Shown here one piece after another: positions 8,549 to 19,177 of a DNA stretch of 64,000 nt. This DNA comes from Burkholderiales bacterium (GTDB lineage: Bacteria > Pseudomonadota > Gammaproteobacteria > Burkholderiales > Burkholderiaceae_F). The DNA lies in assembly GCA_020248785.1 (NCBI GenBank), contig JADCGX010000040.1, forward strand, positions 1-64,000, read 5' to 3'. Each line of letters opens with the position of its first letter. The first letter of the stretch is position 1. Both the position numbers and the translations under genes were made by a program. The notes under the pieces are model-generated. The model was not told where the DNA came from and ran no database searches. It worked only from the letters and a program-made list of their open reading frames with translations.

Positions 8549-9283
8549 ATGAGCCTTGTTCATCAGGCGCTGCTGGCGCAGCAAAACTCGGGGGCACCAC
8601 CTTCCGCCCCCGTGCGCAGCGCCCTTGCCCTTGGCTTCGCCGGCGCACTGGGCGAGGAACTGCTGTCGCTACTGGTGGGCTCGGGCGAGTACCGGCAGGT
8701 GCATGTGGGCGTCACGCAGCCGATCGGCTCGGCCACTGCGCGCTTTTTACCGTGGATGGTCGGGCACGGCACGCCGGTCGTCGATGATGCGTGGATCTGC
8801 CTGACGGGCGAGGAGACCTTCGTACCCAAGGCCACGCCGATCCGGCGCTTTGCTGAGGACGAGTTGCTCGCGGCAGCGACGATCGCGCGCGATGCGGGCG
8901 CACGCCGGCTGACCGTCGTCGCGCCGCTGGCGGCATTGCTGCAGATGAGCGTTGGCGCCAGCCACACTAGTTCGCAGGCCGAGTTCGATCTGGCCGCGAT
9001 GGGCTTCGAGCGGCTGGTGATCGTGCGACCGACGACGGCCGATGCCCAGCTCCGTCCCGGCCCATGGCTGGCGCGCGTGGTGCGCGCGATGGGCCGCGCG
9101 CTGGGCGACATCATGCTGCCGCGCTACGCGCAACAACTGTCGCCGCGCAACGCGGCGCTGGCCATCATGGAAGGCGTGCGCTTGCGTGGCAATGGCGCGC
9201 ACGTGCTGGGCGCGCGTGATCTGCTGGCGCTCATCGACGCAAGGTTGCCAAAGCTGGCGCCAAGGAAAGCAACCCTGCGCTGA
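8549..9283 (+). CDS. NAD(P)-binding Rossmann-fold protein, atypical SDR/epimerase-like
   Basis: This protein of about 244 residues may start at ATG 8549 or at GTG 8543. An N-terminal ALGFAGALGEELLSLLVGSG segment resembles a G-x-x-G-x-x-G dinucleotide loop, and the sheet pattern (LTVVAPLAALL, ERLVIVRPTT) fits atypical short-chain dehydrogenases that bind a cofactor without a clear catalytic Tyr-x3-Lys. The RPT motif near residue 159 is common in nucleotide-sugar-epimerase-like proteins. No substrate can be proposed. It precedes nitronate monooxygenase by 76 bases and may share a transcript with it. Confidence 0.65.
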   Translation: MSLVHQALLAQQNSGAPPSAPVRSALALGFAGALGEELLSLLVGSGEYRQVHVGVTQPIGSATARFLPWMVGHGTPVVDDAWICLTGEETFVPKATPIRRFAEDELLAAATIARDAGARRLTVVAPLAALLQMSVGASHTSSQAEFDLAAMGFERLVIVRPTTADAQLRPGPWLARVVRAMGRALGDIMLPRYAQQLSPRNAALAIMEGVRLRGNGAHVLGARDLLALIDARLPKLAPRKATLR

Positions 9284-9359
9284 GTCCGCGGCAACGTCAG
9301 CGCCACCACGGATCACCAGTGTTCTCGTGGCCGCCAAGCGCAGCGCGAAGGAGAGCTGA

Positions 9360-10406
9360 ATGGACAGCCGCTTGCAGGATCTGCTCGGCATCGAGTTGCC
9401 GATCGTCCAGGCGCCGATGGCCGGCGTGCAACTGAGCGCGCTCGCCGTCGCGGTCAGCAACGCGGGCGGCTTGGGCTCGTTGCCCTGCGCCATGCTGCCG
9501 CCCGAGACGATGCGCAAGGAACTCACTGTCATCCGCGCGCAGACCACGCGGCCGTTCAACGTCGACTTCTTCTGCCATGCGCAGCCCGTCGTGGACCCCG
9601 GCCGGGAACAGGCCTGGCGCGCCGCGTTGGCGCCGTACTACGCGGAGTTCGGCATCGACCCGGCCAGCATCGTCGCGGGGCCAGGACGGCTGCCGTTCTC
9701 GGCAGAAACGGCCGATGTGCTTGAGGAGTTCGCGCCGCCGGTTGTGAGTTTCCACTTTGGCCTGCCGCCGCCCCAGCTGCTGGCCCGTGTACGGCGCTGG
9801 GGTGCCAAGGTGATGTCGTCGGCGGCCACGCTCGAAGAAGCGCGCTGGCTCGAGGCGGCGGGTGTGGACGTGATCATCGCGCAGGGCCTGGAGGCAGGCG
9901 GGCACCGCGGTCACTTCCTGTCGCACGACCTGTCGCCGCGGATGGGCACCTTCGCTTTGCTGCCGCAACTCGTGCGCGCGGTGCGGGTGCCGGTCATTGC
10001 GGCGGGCGGGATCGCGGAGCAGCGCAATGTCGCCGCCGCCAAGGCGCTCGGTGCCGCCGGTGTGCAGGCGGGCACGGCCTATCTGCTGTGTGATGAGGTG
10101 ACCACCAGCCCACTGCATCGGGCGGCGCTCAAGGGACCGCTGTCGCACGTGACCGCGCTCACCCACCTGTCCACCGGCCGGCCGACGCGGGGGATCGTCA
10201 ACCGGCTGATGCGAGACCTGGGACCGCTGAGCGCTGACGCACCGGCATTTCCACTGGCGACTGCGGCAATCGCGCCACTGCGCGCCAAAGCAGAAGCGCA
10301 GGGCAGCGGTGACTTCTCACCCCTGTGGGCCGGTCAAAACACGCGGGGCTGCCGCGAGGTGCCTGCGGCCGAGCTGACCCACGCACTGGCCGCGGGCTGG
10401 AGCTAG
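9360..10406 (+). CDS. Nitronate monooxygenase (2-nitropropane dioxygenase family)
   Basis: This 348-aa FMN-dependent TIM-barrel enzyme family oxidises alkyl nitronates to carbonyl compounds and nitrite. Visible markers are PIVQAPMAGVQLSALAVAVS at the N-terminus, the GGLGSLPC loop, the QGLEAGGHRGHF segment with the conserved His near residue 181, and the FMN-phosphate loop VPVIAAGGIAEQRNVAAA. Length is normal. An AAGGAGAGCTGA segment just before ATG 9360 (ending in GGAGAG) offers a ribosome site. It probably detoxifies nitronates; other members have different substrates. Confidence 0.9.
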   Translation: MDSRLQDLLGIELPIVQAPMAGVQLSALAVAVSNAGGLGSLPCAMLPPETMRKELTVIRAQTTRPFNVDFFCHAQPVVDPGREQAWRAALAPYYAEFGIDPASIVAGPGRLPFSAETADVLEEFAPPVVSFHFGLPPPQLLARVRRWGAKVMSSAATLEEARWLEAAGVDVIIAQGLEAGGHRGHFLSHDLSPRMGTFALLPQLVRAVRVPVIAAGGIAEQRNVAAAKALGAAGVQAGTAYLLCDEVTTSPLHRAALKGPLSHVTALTHLSTGRPTRGIVNRLMRDLGPLSADAPAFPLATAAIAPLRAKAEAQGSGDFSPLWAGQNTRGCREVPAAELTHALAAGWS

Positions 10407-10528
10407 CGCTTGGCTTGCGCGGGCCCTCGCGCTTGGCGGGGAGCGCGGCTACCCACTGTATTGGGGACAAAGGGCGAGGCGATTGCTGACGCAGGCGAGG
10501 AGCCGCAACAACGCTGCACGCCCCGCCG

Positions 10529-10843
10529 CTACTGCCGCTGCAGCCGCTCAAAGCGTGCGCGGGCTCTCTCGGTAAACCAGTAGCAGCTCAACGCGTACAG
10601 TGGCCAGGCCAACAAGGCCGGCAAGGCAACCGCGACCAACCAGGCCGCCAGCACGCCGCACTGGTCGAGCCGGCGACCACGCTCGAAGCGCACCACCGCG
10701 TCCCGCGCGGCTTGTTCTTGGCCCCGGCTGGGCACCAGCGACTTGAGCATTTCGGCAGTCACAACGGGTGCGCGCATCAGCACGTACAGCACTGGCAGCA
10801 CGATCAGGAGCCAGCCATAGGGCTCGGCAAGCACATCCAGCAT
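10529..10843 (-). CDS. Small membrane protein of unknown function
   Basis: This 104-aa protein has a hydrophobic N-terminal helix (residues 8-24, GWLLIVLPVLYVLMRAP) and a second hydrophobic region near residues 62-90 (VLAAWLVAVALPALLAWPLY). A charged linker between them contains a QEQAARDAVVRFERGRR stretch, and the protein ends in an Arg-rich helix. It is convergent with the nitronate monooxygenase gene. I do not recognise a family. Confidence 0.6.
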   Translation of the reverse strand: MLDVLAEPYGWLLIVLPVLYVLMRAPVVTAEMLKSLVPSRGQEQAARDAVVRFERGRRLDQCGVLAAWLVAVALPALLAWPLYALSCYWFTERARARFERLQRQ

Positions 10844-11171
10844 GAAGCGCCTTTCACGGGCGCCAACAGCCCCTCCGAACCGGGCGCACCGAACAAGTAT
10901 CCACCTGCTCGATCCCGACGAAAAGCGACGTAAACCCTAAGTTTCGGGCCGTGCTCGATGCTTACGCGGCGCGTGCGGACGCCTGATCCAGCCAGTGCCG
11001 AGCCCGCTCGCCAGACCGCAGCGAAGCACTACGCCTGTCGTGCCGTGCGCAGCGGACGCGTGCAGATCGCCGGGCTGCCGCCCGTCAGCGTCCACCATCG
11101 GCGCCACCGCGACCTTGGTGGGGCGAAACCCGCCGCTCCCCGCCGGCGGCGATGCATCGCTCGCCCAGAGA
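10844..11171. other. Interval of 328 bp without a recognisable gene
   Basis: The stretch lies upstream of the small membrane-protein gene and downstream of leuA, both on the minus strand. Several GC-rich frames are open but none resembles a protein. I see no clear hairpin followed by a T-run for leuA and no repeat. Confidence 0.3.
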
Positions 11172-12719
11172 CTATGGCGCCAGCGAGGTCTGCGGGTTGA
11201 GCCGCTCGACGTCCGAGTACAGCTTGTTCAGCGCGCTCAGATAGGCCTTGGCACTGGCAGCGACGATGTCCGGGTCTGCGCCCACGCCGTTGGCGATACG
11301 CCCCGCGCGCGCCAGGCGCACGGTCACCTCGCCCTGCGACTCAGTGCCGGTGGTGATGGCGTTGACGCTGTACAACAGCAGCTCAGCACCGCTGGCGACC
11401 TCGCTCTCGATGGCCTTGAGCGACGCGTCCACCGGGCCATTGCCATCGCTTTCGGCGGCGATCTCCTTGGCGCCGACCGAGAACACCACCTTGGCGTGCG
11501 GCCGCTCGCCGGTCTCGGAGCGCTGCGACAGAGACACGAGCTTGAAGTGCTCGTCGTGCGGCGTGACTGATTCGTCGGAGAACAGTGCCTGGATGTCCTC
11601 GTCGAAGATCTCGGCCTTGCGATCGGCCAGATCCTTGAACTTGGCAAACGCCGCGTTCATCTCGGCCTCGCTTTCGACCGGAATGCCGAGCGCCTGCACG
11701 CGCTGCTTGAACGCATTGCGGCCCGACAGCTTGCCGAGAACGATCTTGTTGGCGTGCCAGCCCACGTCCTCGGCGCGCATGATCTCGTAGGTCTCGCGCG
11801 CCTTGAGCACGCCGTCCTGGTGAATGCCAGAGGCGTGGGCAAAGGCGTTGGCGCCCACCACCGCCTTGTTGGGCTGGACCACGAACCCCGTGATGCCGGA
11901 CACGAGCTTGGACGCCGGCATGATCTGTTGCGTATCGACGCCGACCTCCAGCCCGAAGTAGTCGCGCCGCGTCTTCACCGCCATCACGACCTCTTCCAGC
12001 GACGTGTTGCCCGCGCGCTCGCCCAGGCCGTTGATGGTGCACTCGACTTGCCGCGCACCACCGATCTTCACGCCTGCCAGTGAGTTGGCCACCGCCATGC
12101 CCAGATCGTTGTGGCAATGCACGCTCCACACGGCCTTGTCGGCGTTGGGGATGCGCTCGCGCAGCGTGCGGATGAACTCGCCATAGAGCTCAGGCACCGC
12201 ATAGCCGACGGTATCCGGGATGTTGATGGTCGTCGCACCCTCCTTGATCACCGCCTCGAGCACCCGGCACAGGAAGTCGGGCTCCGAGCGATAGCCATCT
12301 TCGGGCGAGAACTCCAGGTTGTCGGTGAACTGGCGCGCAAAGCGCACCGCGAGCCTGGCCTGCTCGAACACCTGCTCGGGCGTCATCCGCAGCTTTTTTT
12401 CCATGTGCAGCGGGCTGGTGGCGATGAAGGTGTGGATGCGCTTGTTGTCCGAGCCCGCCAGCGCCTCGGCCGCACGGCCGATGTCGCGGTCGTTGGCGCG
12501 CGCCAGGGAGCACACGGTCGAGTGCTTGATCGTGTTGGCGATGGACCGCACGGCCTCGAAGTCGCCATTGCTGCTGGCGGCGAAGCCCGCTTCGATCACG
12601 TCCACGCGCAGCCGCTCGAGCTGCTTGGCGATGCGCAGCTTTTCCTCGCGGGTCATGGAGGCGCCGGGGCTTTGCTCGCCGTCGCGCAAGGTGGTGTCGA
12701 AAATGATCAAGCGGTCCAT
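11172..12719 (-). CDS. leuA: 2-isopropylmalate synthase
   Basis: This 515-aa enzyme condenses acetyl-CoA with 2-ketoisovalerate in the first committed step of leucine synthesis. The N-terminal HMGL-like TIM barrel shows [16 protein letters not shown] (metal and substrate site, residues 6-21), the [12 protein letters not shown] motif (about 200-211) and [20 protein letters not shown] linker and a C-terminal LeuA regulatory domain follow ([18 protein letters not shown]), the usual site of leucine feedback. The frame extends upstream to 12953, but ATG 12719 gives the family's start and length. It sits on the same strand as pssA-psd and the ilv genes. Confidence 0.96.
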   Translation of the reverse strand: MDRLIIFDTTLRDGEQSPGASMTREEKLRIAKQLERLRVDVIEAGFAASSNGDFEAVRSIANTIKHSTVCSLARANDRDIGRAAEALAGSDNKRIHTFIATSPLHMEKKLRMTPEQVFEQARLAVRFARQFTDNLEFSPEDGYRSEPDFLCRVLEAVIKEGATTINIPDTVGYAVPELYGEFIRTLRERIPNADKAVWSVHCHNDLGMAVANSLAGVKIGGARQVECTINGLGERAGNTSLEEVVMAVKTRRDYFGLEVGVDTQQIMPASKLVSGITGFVVQPNKAVVGANAFAHASGIHQDGVLKARETYEIMRAEDVGWHANKIVLGKLSGRNAFKQRVQALGIPVESEAEMNAAFAKFKDLADRKAEIFDEDIQALFSDESVTPHDEHFKLVSLSQRSETGERPHAKVVFSVGAKEIAAESDGNGPVDASLKAIESEVASGAELLLYSVNAITTGTESQGEVTVRLARAGRIANGVGADPDIVAASAKAYLSALNKLYSDVERLNPQTSLAP

Positions 12720-13013
12720 GGTGGTGCCTTTGCGGTCAACAAAAGTGAGGTCTTCCCTGCCTGCCCCGTGCAAGCGGAAGTTGGTGCACAGATTGTGGGA
12801 AAAGGGAGTCAGCTGCGCGCGGGGCGCAGCAGTAGCAGCAGCAGGCCGCAAATCGCGCCTGCACGGGCGATGGCGACCTCGCGGAGAAGCGCAGCGGTGA
12901 AAGGCGCGCGGGACATGAAACGCACTATAGGCGGAAACGATGGCGATGCGCAACGCTTGCGCAATGGCACTTTGCGATCGACCCGATGGCCACAGCCGGT
13001 GGGTGGGCGGCGC

Positions 13014-13865
13014 CTAGCTCGGCGCGTCCGGCTTGCTGACCGGCACCGGCTTGGCCGGATTCGACTGGCCCCTGCTCCAGCGATAGCCCCAGTAGACGTA
13101 GCCCGACAGCGCGTAGCAACAGAACAGCGTGAAAAGCGCAATCGGCGGATCGCTGGAGATCACGAAGATGCCGATGAGCGCCACGATCATCACCCCAAAG
13201 GGTACGCTCTTGCCCATCTGGAACTTCTTTCCACTGTAAAACGGCGCACTCGAGACCATCGACAGTCCGGCATAGACCGTGATGGCGAGCGCCACCCACG
13301 GCATCCAGACGTCCTTGATGTGGAACTTATTGTCGATCGCCAGCCAGACGAAGCCGGCGATCAGGGCAGCCGCGGCCGGGCTGGGCAAGCCCTGGAAGAA
13401 GCGCTTGTCCACCACGCCCAGGTTGGCATTGAAGCGCGCCAACCGCAGCGCCGCACCGGCGCAGTACACAAAGGCACCGGCCCAGCCCCAGCGGCCCAGT
13501 TCGTGCAACAGCCATTCGTACATCACGAGAGCCGGTGCCACGCCGAAGCTCGTCATGTCGCTCAGCGAGTCGAACTGCTCGCCAAAGGCGCTTTGCGTGT
13601 TGGTCAGGCGCGCCACGCGCCCGTCCATGCCATCGAGCACCATCGCGGCAAAGATGGCGATGGCCGAGAGCTCGAACCGCTGGTTCATCGCCTGCACAAT
13701 CGCGAAGAAGCCCGCGAACAACGCGGCCAGCGTGAACAGATTGGGCAGCAGGTAGATGCCACGGCGCCGCCCCGCCGTGGGCACGTGCGGCGTCAGCTCC
13801 TCGCCCGCGCTCGCCTGGGGGGAGATCGCACCCAGCGGACGGGGCTTGCGGCGGCGAAAGCGCAT
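13014..13865 (-). CDS. pssA: CDP-diacylglycerol--serine O-phosphatidyltransferase
   Basis: This 283-aa membrane enzyme makes phosphatidylserine from CDP-diacylglycerol and serine. The CDP-alcohol phosphotransferase signature is complete near residues 78-102: D-G-M-D-G-R-V-A-R, then the spaced G and D residues in FGEQFDSLSDM. Several hydrophobic helices flank it (LPNLFTLAALFAGFFAIV and others). It lies 11 bases downstream of psd on the same strand. The two genes encode consecutive steps to phosphatidylethanolamine, so co-transcription is likely. Confidence 0.95.
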   Translation of the reverse strand: MRFRRRKPRPLGAISPQASAGEELTPHVPTAGRRRGIYLLPNLFTLAALFAGFFAIVQAMNQRFELSAIAIFAAMVLDGMDGRVARLTNTQSAFGEQFDSLSDMTSFGVAPALVMYEWLLHELGRWGWAGAFVYCAGAALRLARFNANLGVVDKRFFQGLPSPAAAALIAGFVWLAIDNKFHIKDVWMPWVALAITVYAGLSMVSSAPFYSGKKFQMGKSVPFGVMIVALIGIFVISSDPPIALFTLFCCYALSGYVYWGYRWSRGQSNPAKPVPVSKPDAPS

Positions 13866-13876
13866 GGGCGTGGGGA

Positions 13877-14515
13877 CTACAGCTCGGCGATGACGGTGCG
13901 CGTGGCGTAGACCACGTCACCCACGGTCACCCTGGGCCGCGCGGTCAGCGGCAGGTACACGTCCACCCGCGAGCCAAAGCGGATGAAGCCATAGCGCTGC
14001 CCGCGCGCCAGCACATCGCCCGGTTTCACGTAGCACAGGATGCGTCGCGCGATGAGACCAGCCACTTGCACGACCGTGATGCGATCGTTGGCCATTTTCA
14101 CCACCATTGCATTGCGCTCGTTCTCGGTGGAGGCTTTGTCCAAGTCGGCGTTGACGAACTTGCCCGGCCGGTAGTCCAGGCGCTCGACCGTGCCATCGAC
14201 CGGCGCCCGGTTGGAATGGACGTTGAACACGTTCATGAAGACCGACACCAGCAGCGCGTCGCGCTGCGTGTAGGGATCGTTGACCTTTTCCACCTTCACG
14301 ATCCGGCCATCGGCCGGCGAGAGCACGGCGTTGACCTGCGCGGGCACCGCGCGCGGCGGGTCGCGAAAGAACTGGATGCAGAAGATCGCGATGATCCAGA
14401 CCGGCAACGACCACCAGAGGCCCGCCACCGCCCAAACGACAATGGCGGCGATCACCGCGCCAGCAATGAAAGGCCAACCTTCGCGGGCGAGCAGCGGATG
14501 GGGATAAGTCGACAC
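13877..14515 (-). CDS. psd: Phosphatidylserine decarboxylase proenzyme, short bacterial type
   Basis: This 212-aa protein decarboxylates phosphatidylserine to phosphatidylethanolamine. Two N-terminal hydrophobic helices (residues 15-50) anchor it. The catalytic part begins at [10 protein letters not shown], continues with [17 protein letters not shown], and contains the self-cleavage site near residue 181 (RFGSRVD), whose Ser becomes the pyruvoyl group. Length fits the short (about 215 aa) class. The start is GTG 14515, preceded by a GGAG ribosome site. Confidence 0.95.
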   Translation of the reverse strand: MSTYPHPLLAREGWPFIAGAVIAAIVVWAVAGLWWSLPVWIIAIFCIQFFRDPPRAVPAQVNAVLSPADGRIVKVEKVNDPYTQRDALLVSVFMNVFNVHSNRAPVDGTVERLDYRPGKFVNADLDKASTENERNAMVVKMANDRITVVQVAGLIARRILCYVKPGDVLARGQRYGFIRFGSRVDVYLPLTARPRVTVGDVVYATRTVIAEL

Positions 14516-14604
14516 AAACGCTCCAGGAACGGGACCAACGGCCCCCGGGGGAACCGTATGGTATCCGAGCGTGCGCCGGACCTTGGGCCCTGCGGTGCGG
14601 GCCG

Positions 14605-15339
14605 CTACTGGGCGGGCAGCAGACGGACCCGGCCGTTGACCGTCATCTGCTGCAGGCTCCGCCCGGCGTCGAGCTGCGGTTCGACCACTTGCTCGGCGGC
14701 GACGGGGGGCGCCGCGCGCACCATCATCGGCATCGGGCGCGCGATCTCTTGCACCCCGAAGTTCAGTTCCTCCGTCCGCAGCCGGCTGGACGGCACGTTC
14801 ATCGCCTGCGCGACCGCAGCGACCCGCGCATTGAGATTGGCGATCGAGCGCTGGATCAGTTCGGCCTCCACGCGCTCGCGTGCGGCACGCGACAGACGAA
14901 AGTCCACACCGCCAAGCGCCAGCAGCGACTGCGCGGTGGCAACGGTGCGCGGCAGGGTCGCGAGTTCAGCGGTGCGCAGCGTGACGGTCTGCCTGACGCG
15001 CCAGCCGGTGACCTTGCGCCCTTCCCTGCTGTAAATGGGATAGCTCATGTAGCCGGCCGTCTCGACCTGCCCCTTCGAATCGGCGCGCTTGATCTGTGCG
15101 ACCGCCTCGGCAACGCGCTGGTTGACCAGCGACTGCGCCTTGGCCAGGTCGGCGTCCTGCGCCTCGAAGTAAAACGAGGCCACCGCCTCGTCGTTCGGCA
15201 CCTCGGTCTCGGCGCTGCCGGTCATGAGCACCACCGTGCCGTCGGCCCGTGGCGGGGCAACGGCAACAGGCGGCGTTTGTGCAGACGCGACGGTCGAGAC
15301 GATCGCAAACAGCGGCGCGAAGAGAAGCGAGCGGAGCAT
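14605..15339 (-). CDS. SIMPL domain (DUF541) periplasmic protein
   Basis: This 244-aa protein has a cleavable-looking signal peptide ([18 protein letters not shown]). The SIMPL/DUF541 fold follows, with [20 protein letters not shown] near the start, [11 protein letters not shown], and a [11 protein letters not shown] strand. Members are mostly uncharacterised outer-envelope or periplasmic proteins. A GGGGGA ribosome site precedes ATG 15339. It sits between the ilv operon terminator and psd, so it may have its own promoter. Confidence 0.85.
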   Translation of the reverse strand: MLRSLLFAPLFAIVSTVASAQTPPVAVAPPRADGTVVLMTGSAETEVPNDEAVASFYFEAQDADLAKAQSLVNQRVAEAVAQIKRADSKGQVETAGYMSYPIYSREGRKVTGWRVRQTVTLRTAELATLPRTVATAQSLLALGGVDFRLSRAARERVEAELIQRSIANLNARVAAVAQAMNVPSSRLRTEELNFGVQEIARPMPMMVRAAPPVAAEQVVEPQLDAGRSLQQMTVNGRVRLLPAQ

Positions 15340-15409
15340 GAACAGTCCCCCGGAAAGGTCGACGATGGCACTGTAAACGGCCGAGCGGCTCGAGCAGGGT
15401 TAACAACAC

Positions 15410-15433
15410 GAAGGGCGGCCGAAGCCGCCCTTC
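15410..15433 (-). terminator. Stem-loop terminator after the ilv operon
   Basis: A perfect 10-bp stem (GAAGGGCGGC pairing with GCCGCCCTTC) closes a UUCG tetraloop as read on the minus strand. It lies 50-70 bases past the ilvC stop and before the SIMPL gene. The following bases are only moderately T-rich, so termination strength is uncertain; it could also protect the 3' end of the mRNA. Confidence 0.65.
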
Positions 15434-15481
15434 TTACGCACCGAACGGCACGATCGCCCACAAGCAATCGCGCGGCCCGCG

Positions 15482-16558
<1,077 letters not shown>

Positions 16559-16631
16559 TTAGTTTGTGCGCGCCGCTTGGGGCGGCCCGGCGCCGCGCGC
16601 AATCACAACTGCAACGAAAAAGCGCCGCCGC

Positions 16632-17123
16632 TCAGACCCTGAGAACCCTCTCGCCCCGCCCGATCCCGGACGAGCCGGTGCGCACCGTCTCGAGGATCGC
16701 CGCGCGGTCTACGGCGCGGATGAACGCGTCGATCTTGCTCGTGTTGCCGGTGAGCTCGATGGTGTAGGTGCGCTCGGTGACGTCGATGATGCGGCCGCGG
16801 AAGATATCCGCCATGCGCTTCATCTCCTCGCGCTCCTTGCCCACCGCACGCAGCTTGATCAGCATGAGTTCGCGCTCGGTGTACTCACCCTCGGTCAGAT
16901 CGACCACCTTGACCACCTCGATCAGGCGGTTCAGGTGCTTGGTGATCTGCTCGACCACTTCATCCGAACCGACAGTGACAATCGTCATGCGCGACAGCGA
17001 GGCGTCCTCGGTCGGCGCCACGGTGAGCGTCTCGATGTTGTAGCCACGGGCCGAGAACAGGCCCACGATGCGCGACAGCGCGCCTGGCTCGTTTTCCACG
17101 AGCACGGAAAGGACGTGTCGCAT
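16632..17123 (-). CDS. ilvH: Acetolactate synthase small (regulatory) subunit
   Basis: This 163-aa protein binds the large subunit and confers valine feedback control. An N-terminal ACT domain begins at once (MRHVLSVLVENEPGALSRIV, then GLFSARGYNIETLTVAPTED). The C-terminal domain includes GRIIDVTERTYTIELTG. Start ATG 17123 lies three bases after the stop of the upstream small membrane-protein gene, so translational coupling to it is likely. Confidence 0.96.
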   Translation of the reverse strand: MRHVLSVLVENEPGALSRIVGLFSARGYNIETLTVAPTEDASLSRMTIVTVGSDEVVEQITKHLNRLIEVVKVVDLTEGEYTERELMLIKLRAVGKEREEMKRMADIFRGRIIDVTERTYTIELTGNTSKIDAFIRAVDRAAILETVRTGSSGIGRGERVLRV

Positions 17124-17126
17124 CGA

Positions 17127-17405
17127 TCAGTTCCCGGCCGAATTGCGATGGGCTAACGACGCTGGTTCAATGAAGCTTCTTGCCACCAGCAAGCTGGCAA
17201 AGAGCTCACGCAAGGCGAGCACACCGAGTCCATACGCGATCCCGCTCGCCCAGAAGCGAAGGCTCCTCATGTCCTGGACGTCCCCTTCCTTCGACACGGG
17301 AAAGTCAATCTGGGCAATGTGAAAGAGCCAGATACCGAGGGTGACCGCGACGATCATCGCCAAGGCGCCGCGCCAACCCTCTCGCATGAGATTCCGAAGC
17401 GTCAT
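17127..17405 (-). CDS. Small two-helix membrane protein embedded in the ilv operon
   Basis: This 92-aa protein starts at ATG 17405, overlapping the ilvI stop codon in an ATGA arrangement, and ends three bases before ilvH. The first hydrophobic helix is near residues 12-32 (GALAMIVAVTLGIWLF); a charged loop (FPVSKEGDVQDMRSL) leads to a second near residues 52-75 (FWASGIAYGLGVLALRELF). A longer in-frame start exists inside ilvI but is unlikely. I recognise no family. The position between catalytic and regulatory subunit genes is unusual, because ilvI and ilvH are normally adjacent. Confidence 0.72.
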   Translation of the reverse strand: MTLRNLMREGWRGALAMIVAVTLGIWLFHIAQIDFPVSKEGDVQDMRSLRFWASGIAYGLGVLALRELFASLLVARSFIEPASLAHRNSAGN

Positions 17406-19177
17406 AGATCCTCCGAACCCAGCAGCATCTCGGTCAGGCCCTTGCCCGCCTTGACCATCGGCCACACGTTCTCGGTCTGGTCGGTGATGAAGTCGAGGAA
17501 GACCAAGCGGTCCTTGTACTTGCCGAAGGCGTCTTTCAGCGCCGGCTCCACGTCCGCGGGCCTGTGAATCTGCAGGCCCACGTGGCCGTAGCTTTCGGCC
17601 AACTTGATGAAGTCGGGCAGCGCATCGACGTAGCTCTCGGAATAGCGGCTACCGTAGTCGATCTGCTGCCATTGCCGCACCATGCCCAGGTAGCGATTGT
17701 TCAGGTTCACGATCTTCGGCGTCAGGCGGTACTGCTTGCAGGTCGACAGCTCCTGGATGCACATCTGGATCGATGCTTCCCCGGTGATGCACGCGACCTG
17801 CGCGCCGGGGTTCGCCATCTGCACGCCCATGGCATACGGCAGGCCCACGCCCATGGTGCCGAGTCCACCGGAGTTGATCCAGCGGCGCGGCTTGTCGAAG
17901 CGGTAGTACTGCGCGGCCCACATCTGGTGCTGGCCCACGTCGGAGGTGATGAACGCGTCGCCGCCGGTCACCTCCCACAGCTTCTCGACCACGTACTGCG
18001 GCTTGATGATGTCGCTCTTCTTGTCGTACTTCAGGCAGTCACGGCCGCGCCATTGGTTGATCTGCGTCCACCAGCCCTTGAGCGCCTGCACATCTGGACG
18101 CGCTCTCGCCGCCTCGATCTGGGCCAGCAGCTCGGTGAGCACCTCGCGCACATCGCCGACGATCGGCACATCGACCTTCACGCGCTTGGAGATCGACGAC
18201 GGGTCGACGTCGATGTGGATGATCTGGCGCGAGTTGGTCGCGAAGTGCTTCGGGTCGCCGATCACGCGATCATCGAAGCGCGCGCCCACCGCCAGCAGCA
18301 CGTCGCAGTGCTGCATGGCCATGTTGGCCTCGTAGGTGCCGTGCATGCCGAGCATGCCGACGAACTTCGGATCGGACGCCTTGAAGCCGCCCAGCCCCAT
18401 CAATGTGTTGGTGCAGGGATAGCCGAGCAGATTGACGAGCTTGTTCAGCAGGTCGGACGAATCCGACAGGATCACTCCGCCGCCCGTGTAGATCATCGGC
18501 CGCTCGGCCGCCAGCAGCAACTGCACCGCCTTCTTGATCTGGCCCGCGTGACCCTTGACCACAGGGCTGTACGAGCGCATGGCCATCTCGCGCGGATACG
18601 AGAAAGGCGCCTTGGCGATCGTGATGTCCTTGGGAATGTCGACCAGCACCGGGCCGGGCCGGCCGCTTCGCGCGATGAAAAACGCCTTGCGCATGGCCGG
18701 CGCGAGATCCTTGATGTCCTTCACGAGGATGTTGTGCTTCACGCAGGGCCGAGTGATGCCCACCGTGTCGCACTCCTGAAAGGCATCTTGCCCGATGGCG
18801 TGCGTGGGCACCTGGCCCGTGATGATCACCATCGGAATCGAATCCATGTACGCCGTGGCGATCCCGGTCACCGCGTTGGTGACGCCCGGACCGCTGGTCA
18901 CGATGCACACGCCGACCCTGTTGCTCGAGCGCGAGTACGCATCGGCCGCATGCACGGCGGCCTGCTCATGGCGCACGAGGATGTGCTGAAACTTGTCCTG
19001 CTTGAAGATCTCGTCGTAAATGTAGAGGACCGCACCGCCCGGATACCCGAACACGTGCTCCACGCCCTCTTCGGCAAGACACCGGACGACAATCTCGGCC
19101 CCGGTGATGGGCTGTTGGCTCGACTGAATGCCTGCGGCGGCGGACGCCGCACGGGACTCCGCGCTGATGGACTGCAT
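17402..19177 (-). CDS. ilvI: Acetolactate synthase large (catalytic) subunit
   Basis: This 591-aa thiamine-diphosphate enzyme makes acetolactate and acetohydroxybutyrate. Domains in order are an N-terminal TPP-binding domain (VFGYPGGAVLYIYDE, with its activating Glu in VRHEQAAVHAADAY), a central FAD domain (FDDRVIGDPKHFATNSR), and a C-terminal TPP domain ending at FLDFITDQTENVWPMV. In the diphosphate-Mg motif the usual G-D-G reads G-E-A (ITGEASIQMCIQEL), which may be lineage-typical. ATG 19177 is preceded by AGAGGAG; a TTG at 19195 is the upstream alternative. It is the first gene of the ilv operon. Confidence 0.96.
   Translation of the reverse strand: MQSISAESRAASAAAGIQSSQQPITGAEIVVRCLAEEGVEHVFGYPGGAVLYIYDEIFKQDKFQHILVRHEQAAVHAADAYSRSSNRVGVCIVTSGPGVTNAVTGIATAYMDSIPMVIITGQVPTHAIGQDAFQECDTVGITRPCVKHNILVKDIKDLAPAMRKAFFIARSGRPGPVLVDIPKDITIAKAPFSYPREMAMRSYSPVVKGHAGQIKKAVQLLLAAERPMIYTGGGVILSDSSDLLNKLVNLLGYPCTNTLMGLGGFKASDPKFVGMLGMHGTYEANMAMQHCDVLLAVGARFDDRVIGDPKHFATNSRQIIHIDVDPSSISKRVKVDVPIVGDVREVLTELLAQIEAARARPDVQALKGWWTQINQWRGRDCLKYDKKSDIIKPQYVVEKLWEVTGGDAFITSDVGQHQMWAAQYYRFDKPRRWINSGGLGTMGVGLPYAMGVQMANPGAQVACITGEASIQMCIQELSTCKQYRLTPKIVNLNNRYLGMVRQWQQIDYGSRYSESYVDALPDFIKLAESYGHVGLQIHRPADVEPALKDAFGKYKDRLVFLDFITDQTENVWPMVKAGKGLTEMLLGSEDL

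Noticed and set aside
12720..12953. N-terminal extension of leuA or a leader peptide
   Set aside because: The extension lacks LeuA similarity, and no run of Leu codons followed by an attenuator hairpin was seen.
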